In this document: positions 40,590-49,665 of the stretch, piece by piece
How positions within the stretch are numbered: the first letter of the stretch is position 1
Layout of the letters: each line of letters starts with the position of its first letter
DNA from: Knoellia sp. p5-6-4
GTDB taxonomy: Bacteria > Actinomycetota > Actinomycetes > Actinomycetales > Dermatophilaceae
Assembly (NCBI RefSeq): GCF_029222705.1
Contig: NZ_JARGZF010000002.1
Span: 124,001 to 188,000, forward strand
Direction of reading: 5' to 3'
DNA: 64,000 bases
Notes under the pieces: generated by a model
Databases searched by the model: none
What the model was told of the DNA's origin: nothing
What the model saw: only the letters and a program-made list of their open reading frames with translations
Position numbers and translations under genes: made by a program

Positions 40590-40640
40590 GCACCTTTATC
40601 GGGTCACCCGATAAAGGTGCGCTGACCCCGAGGTGGCACC
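40590..40640. repeat. Left inverted repeat of the gap-whiA element
   Basis: The first 31 bp are a perfect palindrome (15-bp arms around one base) and the inner part GCGCTGACCCC...GGTGGCACC is repeated inverted at the right end. Confidence 0.85.
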
Positions 40641-40732
40641 TCAGGTGAAGTGACCGTTCGTCGGGTGAAGGGGCTCGTGACCGACCGCACGACAGCTCGC
40701 ATGGGCGGAGGACGTCGTCGGGGCGGGGCAGT

Positions 40733-41471
40733 TCAGGCGGCCGAGGTCGCCTGCCGGATCCACGCAACGATGCGCTCCGGTCGCAGCAGATCGGCCCACG
40801 TGACGCGGATGACCGTGTAGCCCAGTCGACGCAGGCGGTCCTCCCGTCGCTTCTCCTGGAACAGCGTGTCGCCGTCGCCGTCCTGGTACTTGACCTTGCC
40901 GTCGAACTCCACCACCACCTTCGAGCCCTCGACCAGGAAGTCGACCCGGGCGACGAAGTCTCCGTCGTCGTCGAAGATCACGACCTGAGGGACCAGCGAC
41001 ACCCCCGCCAGCTGCAGGTGTACCCGCAGACGGGACTCACCAACCGACTCGGACCGCGCGTCCACCAGCGGCAGCATCGCTCGCACGCGTCCGGACCGCG
41101 GCCATCCGCGCACGGCGGCTGCCGCAGCGGCCAGCCCCTCCAGGTCGAACAGGCCTTCACGGAGCCCGTGGTCGCACGCGACGACTCCGGCCACGACCCC
41201 GGCGTCGAGGGCGAGCTGGACGACCGCCGTCGCAGCGGGGACCGCCGGGCGCGTCGGGATAGAGCTTCAGGCCGGCCTTGACGAGGCGCGGATGGCGTTC
41301 CTCGGCGGTGAGGTCCGGCAGGTGGGGCCCGTACACGCCCCGGCACACGTGGTCGATCTCGTGGCGGCGGACCAGGCCCTGGAGCACGCGACGGCCCAAG
41401 CCGGCGGCTCGCGCCTGAGCGGTGGTGTAGAGGCCGTCCTCGGTGCAGGGAATCACGGTGGTTGCACCCAT
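40733..41471 (-). pseudogene. DUF559 (Vsr-like endonuclease) / AbiEi-type protein, broken
   Basis: The C-terminal part (about 40733-41200) is intact and resembles DUF559: RVDFLVEGSKVVVEFDGKVKY has the D...E-x-D-x-x-K pattern of Vsr-like nucleases. The N-terminal part (from ATG at 41471) reads MGATTVIPCTEDGLYTTAQA, an AbiEi antitoxin-like winged helix, but it stays in another frame and the two parts do not join: compared with typical family members about 70-80 middle residues are missing. A frameshift plus internal deletion is the best reading. No partner toxin is adjacent. Confidence 0.65.
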
Positions 41472-41619
41472 GCGGTGAGGTTCGTGCGGCAGGTGCGGCC
41501 GCGGCATACCCGTCCTGGAAGCTGTGGACCGTGGGTGCGGGAGAGCCGCCCTGGGGACTGCGGGGGTATCCCGGCTCGGCCCACCCCGGCTTCACCCCGG
41601 AAGGGTGCGCATCCCGCGT

Positions 41620-41670
41620 GGTGCCACCTCGGGTCAGGCGCACCTTTATCGGGTCACCCGATAAAGGTGC
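41620..41670. repeat. Right inverted repeat of the gap-whiA element
   Basis: Mirror copy of the left repeat; 15 bp beyond the whiA stop, so the palindrome could also form a hairpin at the end of the whiA transcript. Confidence 0.85.
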
Positions 41671-41685
41671 AGGGAAACGCGGAGG

Positions 41686-42666
41686 TCAGGCGTCCAGCAT
41701 GTCGGCCGTGAGGTTGGCCTCCGTGCCCGGGATGCCGAGGTCCTGCGCCCGCTTGTCGGCCATCGCCAGGAGCCGGCGGATACGGCCCGCGACGGCGTCC
41801 TTGGTCATCGGGGGCTGGGCCAGCTGCCCGAGCTCCTCGAGGCTGGCCTGCTTGTGCTCCAGGCGCAGCGACCCGGCCTCGCGCAGGTGGTCGGGCACCT
41901 CCTCACCGAGGATCTCGAGCGCCCGCTGGACGCGCGCGCCCGCGGCCACCGCGGCACGGGCGGAACGGCGCAGGTTGGCGTCGTCGAAGTTGGCGAGCCG
42001 GTTCGCGGTCGCCCGCACCTCGCGCCGCATCCGGCGCTCCTCCCACGCGAGGACCGCGTCGTGCGCCCCCAGCCGCGTCAGCATCGCGCCGATGGCGTCG
42101 CCGTCGCGGATGACGACCCGGTCGACGCCGCGGACCTCACGGGCCTTGGCCTGGATGCCGAGCCGGCGGGCGGCACCGACGAGGGCCAGGGCGGCCTCGG
42201 GCCCGGGGCAGGTCACCTCGAGTGCCGAGGAGCGCCCGGGCTCGGTCAGCGAGCCGTGCGCCAGGAAGGCCCCCCGCCAGGCGGCCTCGGCGTCGCACGC
42301 CGCCGCGCTCACGACCTTGGGCGGCAGGCCCCGCACCGGTCGCCCGCGCACGTCGATGAGCCCGGTCTGGCGGGCCAGTGCCTCGCCGTCCTGCACCACC
42401 CGCACGACGTAGCGGCTGGTCTTGCGCAGACCACCGGCAGCCATCACCAGCACCTCGGTGGAGTGCCCGTAGAGCTCGGTGACGTCGCGGCGCAGCCGGC
42501 GCGCGGCGTTCGCCGTGTCGAGCTCGGCCTCGACGACGATCCGGCCGCCCACGATGTGCAGGCCGCCCGCGAAACGCAGGGTGGACGCGACCTCCGCCTT
42601 GCGGCAGCACGGCTTGGTCACCTCGAGCCTGCTCAGCTCGTCCTTCACCTTCGCGGTCATCGCCAT
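41686..42666 (-). CDS. whiA: DNA-binding protein WhiA
   Basis: 326 residues. [14 protein letters not shown] and [18 protein letters not shown] match the WhiA start; the N-terminal half is homing-endonuclease-like and the C-terminal [17 protein letters not shown] is the helix-turn-helix. It controls sporulation-type cell division genes in Actinobacteria. Starts at the ATG that gives the family N-terminus; a second ATG lies two codons on. Confidence 0.95.
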   Translation of the reverse strand: MAMTAKVKDELSRLEVTKPCCRKAEVASTLRFAGGLHIVGGRIVVEAELDTANAARRLRRDVTELYGHSTEVLVMAAGGLRKTSRYVVRVVQDGEALARQTGLIDVRGRPVRGLPPKVVSAAACDAEAAWRGAFLAHGSLTEPGRSSALEVTCPGPEAALALVGAARRLGIQAKAREVRGVDRVVIRDGDAIGAMLTRLGAHDAVLAWEERRMRREVRATANRLANFDDANLRRSARAAVAAGARVQRALEILGEEVPDHLREAGSLRLEHKQASLEELGQLAQPPMTKDAVAGRIRRLLAMADKRAQDLGIPGTEANLTADMLDA

Positions 42667-42741
42667 TGCGTCATCCTGTCACCCTTGTCCACTACGTCCG
42701 TTCCCCCGCATCCGCTGCTGTGCTCCCCGTGACCGACCCGC

Positions 42742-43680
42742 TCAGGCACCGAGGATGTCACGGTACGCCGCCGCCAGGCGGAGTGAGTCGTGGTGCCCCG
42801 GGTGGCGCCGCTTGGCCACCGGCGCCACGACGACGTCGGCCCCGAGCCGCGCGGCCGCCCTGCGCAGGGCGGCTTCGTCGTCGACCGCTCCCGGGTCCGC
42901 GAGCACCACGTCGAGGCGCAGCCTCGGCGCGTGGTCGGCCAGCGTCTCGAGGTGGTTGGCCGCGGAGAAGCCGGCCGTCTCCCCCGAGTGCTCCACGTTG
43001 AGCGTGAGCAGCCGGCGGGCACTGGTGTCGTGCAGTGCCGCGCGCAGCGCGGGCACCATCAGGTGCGGCATCACCGACGTGAACCACGAGCCGGGGCCCA
43101 GGATGACCCAGTCGGCGTCGCGCACGGCCTGCACCGTCGCCGGCGGTGCCGGCGGGTCGGCGGGCTCAAGCGCGATGCTGCGCACCCTTCCCGCGGTGCT
43201 GGCGACGGCGACCTGTCCCCGCACGGTCGTGACCTCGTCGGGCAGCGCCGCCTCGTGGCCCTGCACCACTGCGGTGATCTCGAGCGGCACCGCCGCCATC
43301 GGCAGCACGCGCCCGCGCGCGTTGAGCAGCCGGCCGACCAGGTCCAGGCCCGCCACGGGGTCGCGGTTGACCTCCCAGAGGGCGACGATCAGGAGGTTCC
43401 CGAGGGCATGGCCCCCGACCGGGCCGTCGCCGCGGAAACGGTGCTGCAGCACGTCGCGCCAGGTGTGGCCCCACTCCGAGTCCTCGCACAGGGCGCTCAG
43501 GGCCATCCGCAGGTCGCCCGGCGGGAGCACGTCGAACTCCTCGCGCAGCCGCCCGCTCGACCCGCCGTTGTCCGCCACCGTGACCACGGCGGTGATGTCG
43601 TCGCTCACCAGCTTCAGCGCCGACAACGACGCTGAGAGCCCGTGCCCGCCGCCGAGCGCAACGACCGCCGGGCCGCTCAC
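42742..43680 (-). CDS. yvcK: Gluconeogenesis factor YvcK
   Basis: 312 residues, with ALGGGHGLSASLSALK, TVADNGGSSGRLR and VILGPGSWFTSVMP of the CofD/YvcK family. Links carbon source to cell-wall building in Firmicutes and Mycobacteria. The GTG start overlaps the rapZ stop as GTGA. Nothing seen between yvcK and whiA (75 bp). Confidence 0.93.
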   Translation of the reverse strand: MSGPAVVALGGGHGLSASLSALKLVSDDITAVVTVADNGGSSGRLREEFDVLPPGDLRMALSALCEDSEWGHTWRDVLQHRFRGDGPVGGHALGNLLIVALWEVNRDPVAGLDLVGRLLNARGRVLPMAAVPLEITAVVQGHEAALPDEVTTVRGQVAVASTAGRVRSIALEPADPPAPPATVQAVRDADWVILGPGSWFTSVMPHLMVPALRAALHDTSARRLLTLNVEHSGETAGFSAANHLETLADHAPRLRLDVVLADPGAVDDEAALRRAAARLGADVVVAPVAKRRHPGHHDSLRLAAAYRDILGA

Positions 43681-44582
43681 TCCTGCCCCAGGTCGCGGTG
43701 CACCACGAACGTCGCGACGTCCGGGGAACCCAGTGCCACGGCCAGCGCCTCGGACATCGCGACCGAGCGGTGCTTGCCGCCCGTGCAGCCGATGCCGATG
43801 GTGACGTAGCGGCGCCCCTCGCGGATGTAGCCGGCCGTGACCGGTCGCATGAGCTCCACCACGCGGTCGATGAACTCCGGGGCGCCGTCCTGGGCCATGA
43901 CGAACTCCGCGACCGGGGTGTCCTTGCCGCTGAAGTTGCGCAGCTCCGGGATCCAGAAGGGGTTCGGCAGGAAGCGCATGTCGAAGACGAAGTCGGCATC
44001 GAGCGGCAGTCCGTACTTGAAACCGAACGACATGAGGGCGATCCGCACCTTGGGCCCGCCGGGCTCCGCGAAGACCTGGGTCATCTTCTTGGCCAGCTGG
44101 TGCACGTTGAGGCCCGAGGTGTCGACGACCACCTGGGCGTCGGCCCGCAGGTCCTGCAGCAGGTCTCGCTCGCGCACGATGCCGTCGAGCAGCCGGCCCT
44201 CGCCCTGGAGCGGGTGTGGCCGTCGCACGCTCTCGAAGCGCCGGACCAGGGCCTCGTCGCTCGCGTCGAGGAAGACGAGGTTGGGCTGCCACCCGCGCTC
44301 GCGCAGCTCGGCCAGCGACTCCTGCAGGTGGGTGAAGAACCCCCGCGCGCGCACGTCCACGACCGCCGCGATGCGCGTGATGGGCGTGGTGCGCTCGGAC
44401 GTCGACGCCAGCTCGGTCAGCGGCACGAGCAGGTGCGGCGGCAGGTTGTCCACGACGTACCAGCCGGAGTCCTCGAGCACGTTGGCGGCGGTGCTGCGCC
44501 CGGCCCCGCTCATCCCCGTGACGATGACGAGCTCGAGGGGTGTCGGGCTGGGCTGCGCGGGCTCGGCCTCTGCCTCAGGCAC
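43677..44582 (-). CDS. rapZ: RNase adapter protein RapZ
   Basis: 301 residues. A Walker-like P-loop [10 protein letters not shown] at the start and C-terminal [16 protein letters not shown]. RapZ binds RNA/sugars in other bacteria; in Actinobacteria it travels with yvcK and whiA. GTG start overlaps the uvrC stop by 8 nt. Confidence 0.93.
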   Translation of the reverse strand: MPEAEAEPAQPSPTPLELVIVTGMSGAGRSTAANVLEDSGWYVVDNLPPHLLVPLTELASTSERTTPITRIAAVVDVRARGFFTHLQESLAELRERGWQPNLVFLDASDEALVRRFESVRRPHPLQGEGRLLDGIVRERDLLQDLRADAQVVVDTSGLNVHQLAKKMTQVFAEPGGPKVRIALMSFGFKYGLPLDADFVFDMRFLPNPFWIPELRNFSGKDTPVAEFVMAQDGAPEFIDRVVELMRPVTAGYIREGRRYVTIGIGCTGGKHRSVAMSEALAVALGSPDVATFVVHRDLGQE

Positions 44583-46593
44583 TCGGCTGCTCCTCGTCGT
44601 CGTCCATGACCTCGCCGGTCATGAGGTTCACCGCGGGCGCGGCGGGGGATGTTTGGGACAACTGTGCCGCAATGGTGCCCGCCAGCGCAGGTCCGATGCC
44701 GGAAACGGCCTGGAGATCCTCCACGCTGGCGGCCCGGATCTTCTTCACCGAGCCGAAGTGCCGCAGCAGCGCCTTGCGCTTGGCCTCACCCAGGCCGGGT
44801 ATGCCGTCGAGCGCGCTCGTGGTCATGGCCTTGGACCGGCGCTGGCGGTGGAGCGTGATGGCGAAGCGGTGCGCCTCGTCGCGCACCCGCTGGAGCAGGT
44901 AGAGCCCCTCGCTCGTGCGCGGCAGGATGACCGGGAAGTCCTGGCCGGGAACCCAGACCTCCTCCAGCCGCTTGGCCAGTCCCACGACCGCGACGTCGTC
45001 GACGCCGAGGGCGTCGAGGGCCGCGCGGGCCGCGTTCACCTGCGGCAGGCCGCCGTCGACCACCACGAGGTTGGGTGGGTAGGCGAAGCGCCGCGGTCGC
45101 CCGGTGTCGGGGTCGACCCGCTCCCCCACCCCGCCGGAGGGCTCGCCGTTGTCGCGGTCCGGGCCCAGCTCGATGTCAGACGCCTGGTCGCGGTCCTCGA
45201 GGTAGCGCTGGAACCGGCGGGTCAGCACCTCGTGCATGGCCGCGGTGTCGTCGACCGTCCCGCCCTCGGTGGCACCGCGGACGATGAACCGGCGGTACTC
45301 GGACTTGCGGGCCAGGCCGTCCTCGAAGACGACCATGGAGGCCACCACCTGGGTGCCCTGCACGTGGCTGACGTCGAAGCACTCGATGCGCAACGGCGCC
45401 TCGCGCAGGTCGAGCGTCTCCTGGAGCTCCTGGAGCGCCTGGCTGCGGGCAGTCAGGTCACCGGCCCGCGCGAGCTTGTGGCGCGCGAGCGACTGCTCGG
45501 CGTTGCGCCTGACCGTCTCCATCAGGGTGCGTTTGTCGCCCCGCTGCGGCACCCGCAGCTGCACCTGGGAGCCCCGCAGGCCCGTCAGCCACTCCACGAC
45601 GGCCTCGAGGTCGGGCGGGAGCACCGGCACGAGCACCTCGCGGGGCACCCCCTCCCCCGACTCGCCGCCGTAGACCTGCTGCAGCAGGTGCTCGACGATC
45701 TCGGGCACCGACTCGGCGTCCTTCTCGGCCACCCAGCCGCGCTGGCCGCGCACCCGGCCGCCACGCACGTGGAACACCTGCACCGCCGCCTCGAGCTCGT
45801 CGTCGGCGAGGGCGAAGACGTCGGCGTCGGTGCCGTCGCCCAGCACCACCGCCGACTTCTCGAGGGCCTTGTTGAGCGCTCCGATGTCGTCACGCAGCCG
45901 CGCCGCCTGCTCGAACTCCAGTGCCGCCGAGGCCTCCTGCATCCGGCGCTCGAGCCGCTTGACGAACTTGGTGGTGTTCCCGGCCATGAAGTCGCAGAAG
46001 TCCTCGGCGATGGCGCGGTGCTCCTCGGGGCTGACCCGACCGACGCACGGTGCCGAGCACTTGTCGATGTACCCCAGCAGGCAGGGCCGGCCCACCTGGC
46101 CGGCCCGCTTGAACACCCCGGACGAGCAGGTGCGCATCGGGAAGACGCGCAGCATCAGGTCGAGGGTCTCCCGGATCGCCCAGGCGTGGGCGTACGGGCC
46201 GAAGTAGCGGGTGCCCTTGCGCTTGGCGCCGCGCAGGACCTGGGCGCGCGGGAACTGCTCGCCCAGGGTGACGGCGAGGTAGGGGTAGGACTTGTCGTCG
46301 CGGTACTTGACGTTGAACCGCGGGTCGAACTCCTTGATCCAGGAGTACTCGAGCTGCAGCGCCTCGACCTCGGTCGAGACCACCGTCCACTCGACGCTGG
46401 CGGCCGTGGTGACCATCGTCGCGGTGCGGGGGTGCAGCGCACTGAGGTCCTGGAAGTACGACGACAGGCGCGGCCGCAGCGACTTGGCCTTGCCGACGTA
46501 GATGACGCGGCCGTCGCGGTCCCGGAACCGGTAGACACCCGGGTCGACGGGGATCTCGCCCGGGGCGGGGCGGTAGGTCGACGGGTCAGCCAC
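44575..46593 (-). CDS. uvrC: Excinuclease ABC subunit UvrC
   Basis: 672 residues. GIY-YIG N-domain ([21 protein letters not shown]), a UVR helix near 210, the RNase-H-like domain in the middle and a C-terminal helix-hairpin-helix ([12 protein letters not shown]... [11 protein letters not shown]). It makes both cuts in nucleotide excision repair. GTG start at the only position with the full GIY domain. Confidence 0.96.
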   Translation of the reverse strand: MADPSTYRPAPGEIPVDPGVYRFRDRDGRVIYVGKAKSLRPRLSSYFQDLSALHPRTATMVTTAASVEWTVVSTEVEALQLEYSWIKEFDPRFNVKYRDDKSYPYLAVTLGEQFPRAQVLRGAKRKGTRYFGPYAHAWAIRETLDLMLRVFPMRTCSSGVFKRAGQVGRPCLLGYIDKCSAPCVGRVSPEEHRAIAEDFCDFMAGNTTKFVKRLERRMQEASAALEFEQAARLRDDIGALNKALEKSAVVLGDGTDADVFALADDELEAAVQVFHVRGGRVRGQRGWVAEKDAESVPEIVEHLLQQVYGGESGEGVPREVLVPVLPPDLEAVVEWLTGLRGSQVQLRVPQRGDKRTLMETVRRNAEQSLARHKLARAGDLTARSQALQELQETLDLREAPLRIECFDVSHVQGTQVVASMVVFEDGLARKSEYRRFIVRGATEGGTVDDTAAMHEVLTRRFQRYLEDRDQASDIELGPDRDNGEPSGGVGERVDPDTGRPRRFAYPPNLVVVDGGLPQVNAARAALDALGVDDVAVVGLAKRLEEVWVPGQDFPVILPRTSEGLYLLQRVRDEAHRFAITLHRQRRSKAMTTSALDGIPGLGEAKRKALLRHFGSVKKIRAASVEDLQAVSGIGPALAGTIAAQLSQTSPAAPAVNLMTGEVMDDDEEQPSA

Positions 46594-46652
46594 GCCCCCA
46601 CTCTAGGAGGCCGCGCCGACGCTCCCGGCACGGCCTCCCCGCCCTCGGCGGG

Positions 46653-47123
46653 TCAGGAAACGGTGATGCCGTCCCCGGTCACCGACACGGTCTTGCGGGG
46701 AAGGGCCTTCTCGGCCGGGCCCTGCTTGACCTCTCCCGTCGCGATGTCGAACTTGCTGCCGTGGCAGCCGCAGTTGATGGTGCCGTCCGAGACGTTGGCG
46801 ACGGTGCAGCCCTTGTGCGTGCAGACCGCGGTGAACGCCTTGAAGTCCCCTTCGGTCGGCTGGGTGATGACGACCTTCTGGTCGGCCAGCACCTTCCCGC
46901 CGCCAACCGGGATCGTGGCCTTGGAGATGGCGTCCTTGATGGCGCTGGACGCGGCCGCCCCGGCGCTCGACGCGGCGTCGCTGGCGATGTCCTCCGCGGC
47001 ACCGCAGGCGGTCAGAGCGACGGCGCCGCCCGCGACGCCCGCGGACAGCAGCACGGCTCGGCGGCTGCAGCAGGCGGCGGCCCCCGCCTCGGTCTGGTTG
47101 TCTGGACTCATGGCCTCGGTCAT
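46653..47123 (-). CDS. Tat-exported Rieske [2Fe-2S] lipoprotein
   Basis: 156 residues. Residues 19-40 are SRRAVLLSAGVAGGAVALT with a twin-arginine and a lipobox LTAC, so the protein is exported folded with its cluster. The Rieske ligands are C101-x-H103 (CTHKGC) and C118-x-x-H121 (CGCH) with extra cysteines C106/C120 for a disulfide. An ATG 12 bp downstream is an alternative start. Probably an electron-transfer protein; its partner is not seen. Confidence 0.85.
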   Translation of the reverse strand: MTEAMSPDNQTEAGAAACCSRRAVLLSAGVAGGAVALTACGAAEDIASDAASSAGAAASSAIKDAISKATIPVGGGKVLADQKVVITQPTEGDFKAFTAVCTHKGCTVANVSDGTINCGCHGSKFDIATGEVKQGPAEKALPRKTVSVTGDGITVS

Positions 47124-47246
47124 GGCAGCGCGGACCTTTCGTCGGGGTGCGCCCTCATCAGTGGGCGCCGGTGCCCGCGAGTATGCCGTGTGCACCCTGA
47201 ACAGGACCTGTGACGGCGCCGCGGCGGGCCTGGTGGGTTGCCGGAG

Positions 47247-47270
47247 GAGCTGGCCGGAGAGCTGGCCGGA
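47247..47270. repeat. 12-bp tandem repeat upstream of livK
   Basis: GAGCTGGCCGGA is repeated twice head-to-tail. It lies in a 311-bp stretch (47124-47434) that also contains one recurrent-word copy and the likely livK promoter; no gene was seen there. A -10-like TAGTGT follows at 47360-47365. Confidence 0.6.
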
Positions 47271-47434
47271 GGGTCTCTGGCGGCGTCGTGACGACGGTTC
47301 GGGTAACGACACGGTCACCAATATTCCCCGGGTTCTTACGTCTGCCACTCCTGAGTGTCTAGTGTTCAAGTCACCCCCCGCGGGGTACCCAGTGTGTGCT
47401 GCGTGTGCGCACCCAAGTGACTTCAGGAGGAGTC

Positions 47435-48571
47435 TTGCGTTCCCTGATCAAGATTGGCGCGCCCGTCGTGGCCGCCGCATTCGCGCTGAGTGCCTGTGGT
47501 GGAACCACGACCTCCAGCGACAACGCTGCTGGTGGCGACAAGGCGTGTGACCTCAAGATCGGTTTCTTCGGCGCCCTCACCGGCGACGCAGCCAACCTCG
47601 GTATCAACATCAAGAACGGCGCCGACCTCGCCGTCAAGCAGTACAACGAGAAGAACGCGGACTGCAAGGTCCAGCTCGTGACCTTCGACAGCCAGGGCGA
47701 CCCCTCGGTCGCGCCGGGCCTGGCGCAGAAGGCCGTCACCGACAAGAAGCTCGTGGGCATCGTCGGCCCGGCCTTCTCCGGCGAGTCCAAGGCTGCCAAC
47801 CCGATCTTCGACAAGGCGGGCCTGAACATCATCACCGCCTCCGCGACCAACCCGGCGCTGTCCGAGAACGGCTGGAAGACCTTCCACCGCATCCTCGGCA
47901 ACGACGCCACCCAGGGCCCGGCCGCCGCGAAGTACATCAAGGAAATCCTGAAGGCCGAGAAGGCGTTCGTCATCGACGACTCCTCGGAGTACGGCAAGGG
48001 CCTCGCCGACATCGTCCGCAAGGACCTTGGTGGCCAGGTGGCCGGCAACGACGCCGTGCAGCAGAAGCAGACGGACTTCTCCGGCACCGTCACCAAGGTG
48101 ACCGCGTCGAAGGCGCCCGCCGTCTTCTTCGGCGGCTACTACGCCGAGGCCGCGCTGCTGGTCAAGCAGCTGCGCTCCGCCGGCTACAAGGGCACCTTCG
48201 TGGCCGCTGACGGCGTCAAGGACGACGGTTTCATCAAGGCCGCCGGCAGCGCTTCCGAGGGCGCGATCGTCACCTGCCCGTGCCTGCCCCCGGACAAGGC
48301 CGCCGAGTTCTCCACGGCCTTCGAGAAGGCCTACGGCTCCCCGCCCGCGACCTACTCCGCCGAGGCCTACGACGCGGCGAACGTCTTCCTCGCCGCGATC
48401 GCCGAGGGCAAGACCGCGTCCGAGGACATGACCGCCTTCATCAAGTCCTACGACAAGGCGGGCGTGACCAAGCAGGTCAAGTTCGACGAGAAGGGCGAGC
48501 CGGCCGAGATCTCCGTCTGGGCCTACAAGGTCGAGGGCGGCAAGATCGTTCCGGACCAGGAAGTCAAGTAG
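47435..48571 (+). CDS. livK: Branched-chain amino acid ABC transporter substrate-binding protein
   Basis: 378 residues. It starts at a TTG (MRSLIKIGAP) with AGGAGG directly upstream; a signal peptide with lipobox LSAC (C21) anchors it outside the membrane. The rest is a periplasmic type I binding fold (IGFFGALTGDAANLG, VGIVGPAFSGES). It captures leucine, isoleucine or valine for LivHMGF. The start was chosen for the lipobox position; upstream in-frame starts would break it. Confidence 0.9.
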   Translation: MRSLIKIGAPVVAAAFALSACGGTTTSSDNAAGGDKACDLKIGFFGALTGDAANLGINIKNGADLAVKQYNEKNADCKVQLVTFDSQGDPSVAPGLAQKAVTDKKLVGIVGPAFSGESKAANPIFDKAGLNIITASATNPALSENGWKTFHRILGNDATQGPAAAKYIKEILKAEKAFVIDDSSEYGKGLADIVRKDLGGQVAGNDAVQQKQTDFSGTVTKVTASKAPAVFFGGYYAEAALLVKQLRSAGYKGTFVAADGVKDDGFIKAAGSASEGAIVTCPCLPPDKAAEFSTAFEKAYGSPPATYSAEAYDAANVFLAAIAEGKTASEDMTAFIKSYDKAGVTKQVKFDEKGEPAEISVWAYKVEGGKIVPDQEVK

Positions 48572-48576
48572 TCGCC

Positions 48577-48622
48577 CGGTAGCGGCCAGGACCCTCACCG
48601 AGCAGGGTCCTGGCCGCTACCG
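48577..48622 (+). terminator. 19-bp hairpin between livK and livH
   Basis: A perfect 19-bp stem beginning CGGTAGCGGCCAGGACCCT with an 8-base loop stands 5 bp after the livK stop. It probably acts as a partial terminator or 3' stabiliser, so that the binding protein is made in excess over the permease, as in other solute-binding operons. No T-run is seen. Confidence 0.75.
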
Positions 48623-48681
48623 TGTTCCCGTTCGGGTGACGCCACCCTCACGGCGTCCCCCGCTCCCCCAACGGAGGTCAC

Positions 48682-49665
48682 ATGGATCTGCTGGCCAACC
48701 AGTTCTGGGCGCTGACGATCACCGGTCTGGCCATCGGTGCTGTGTACGCCCTGGTCGCCCTCGGCTACACCCTCGTCTACGGCGTGCTGCGCCTCATCAA
48801 CTTCGCCCACTCCGAGGTCTTCATGTGGGGCAGCTTCGCTGCCGTGTGGGTCCTCATGGCTGTGGGCGCCACGAACGCCTCCGGCCTGGGCGTCGTGGGC
48901 CTACTCGTGCTCGGCTTCGCCGCCGCCATGGCGGTCTCGGGCCTCATCGCGGTCGGGCTCGAGTTCTTCGCCTACCGGCCCCTGCGCAAACGCAACTCCC
49001 CACCCCTGATCGCCCTCATCTCCGCGATCGGCGCCTCGTTCGTGCTCTCGGAGGCCATGGGCCTTCGCGACAAGCCGTTCTCGGCGCTGGGCATCGAGGG
49101 CCTGCAGGAGTACGTCGGTCGCCCGCGCGAGAACCTGCCCCTGCCGCGGATCGTCGACACCGACCCCGTCTTCCCGGTCTTCAACTACAACGTGACGAAC
49201 GTCGACATCCTCGTGATCGTCTCCGCGCTCATCATGATGGTCGTGCTCGACCAGTTCATGCGGCGCTCGCGCCTCGGCCGCGGCATCCGCGCGGTGGCGC
49301 AGGACCCCGAGTCCGCCGCCCTGATGGGTGTCAACCGTGACCGCGTCATCCGCATCACGTTCCTCATCGGCGGCATCATGGCCGGCGGCGCCGCGATGCT
49401 GTACCTCCTCAAGATCGGGGTGACCCGCTACAACGCCGGCTTCATCCTCGGTGTGAAGGCGTTCACCGCCGCCGTGCTCGGCGGCATCGGCAACCTGCGT
49501 GGCGCCCTGCTCGGCGGCTTCATCCTCGGTGTCGCGGAGAACTACGGGTCCGCGATCTTCGGCACCGAGTGGAAGGACGTCGTCGCCTTCGTCCTCCTCG
49601 TCGTCATCCTGCTGTTCCGGCCCACCGGCCTGCTCGGTGAGTCCCTCGGGAAGGCCCGCGCATGA
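48682..49665 (+). CDS. livH: Branched-chain amino acid ABC transporter permease LivH
   Basis: 327 residues with about eight membrane helices, LINFAHSEVFMWGSFAA and NPE-like AVAQDPESAALMGVN plus ILGVKAFTAAVLGGIGNLRGAL, the LivH motif. ATG with CGGAGG upstream. Overlaps livM as ATGA. Confidence 0.92.
   Translation: MDLLANQFWALTITGLAIGAVYALVALGYTLVYGVLRLINFAHSEVFMWGSFAAVWVLMAVGATNASGLGVVGLLVLGFAAAMAVSGLIAVGLEFFAYRPLRKRNSPPLIALISAIGASFVLSEAMGLRDKPFSALGIEGLQEYVGRPRENLPLPRIVDTDPVFPVFNYNVTNVDILVIVSALIMMVVLDQFMRRSRLGRGIRAVAQDPESAALMGVNRDRVIRITFLIGGIMAGGAAMLYLLKIGVTRYNAGFILGVKAFTAAVLGGIGNLRGALLGGFILGVAENYGSAIFGTEWKDVVAFVLLVVILLFRPTGLLGESLGKARA

Larger units (their letters stand above)
40590..41670. 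mobile_element. Inverted-repeat-bounded element with a broken DUF559 gene
   Basis: The 1,081-bp segment is bounded by near-identical 51-bp inverted repeats (40590-40640 and 41620-41670, two small indels). The outer 31 bp of each is a perfect palindrome with arms starting GCACCTTTATCGGGT; the inner 20 bp contains TGACCC and GAGGTGGCACC. The only gene inside is a disrupted DUF559-type gene. No transposase is present and no target duplication was found. It lies between gap and whiA. Movement by a helper in trans is an inference. Confidence 0.5.

Noticed and set aside
40733-41507. Programmed frameshift or toxin-antitoxin pair in the DUF559 gene
   Set aside because: A large middle part is missing and no partner gene is adjacent, so decay is simpler.
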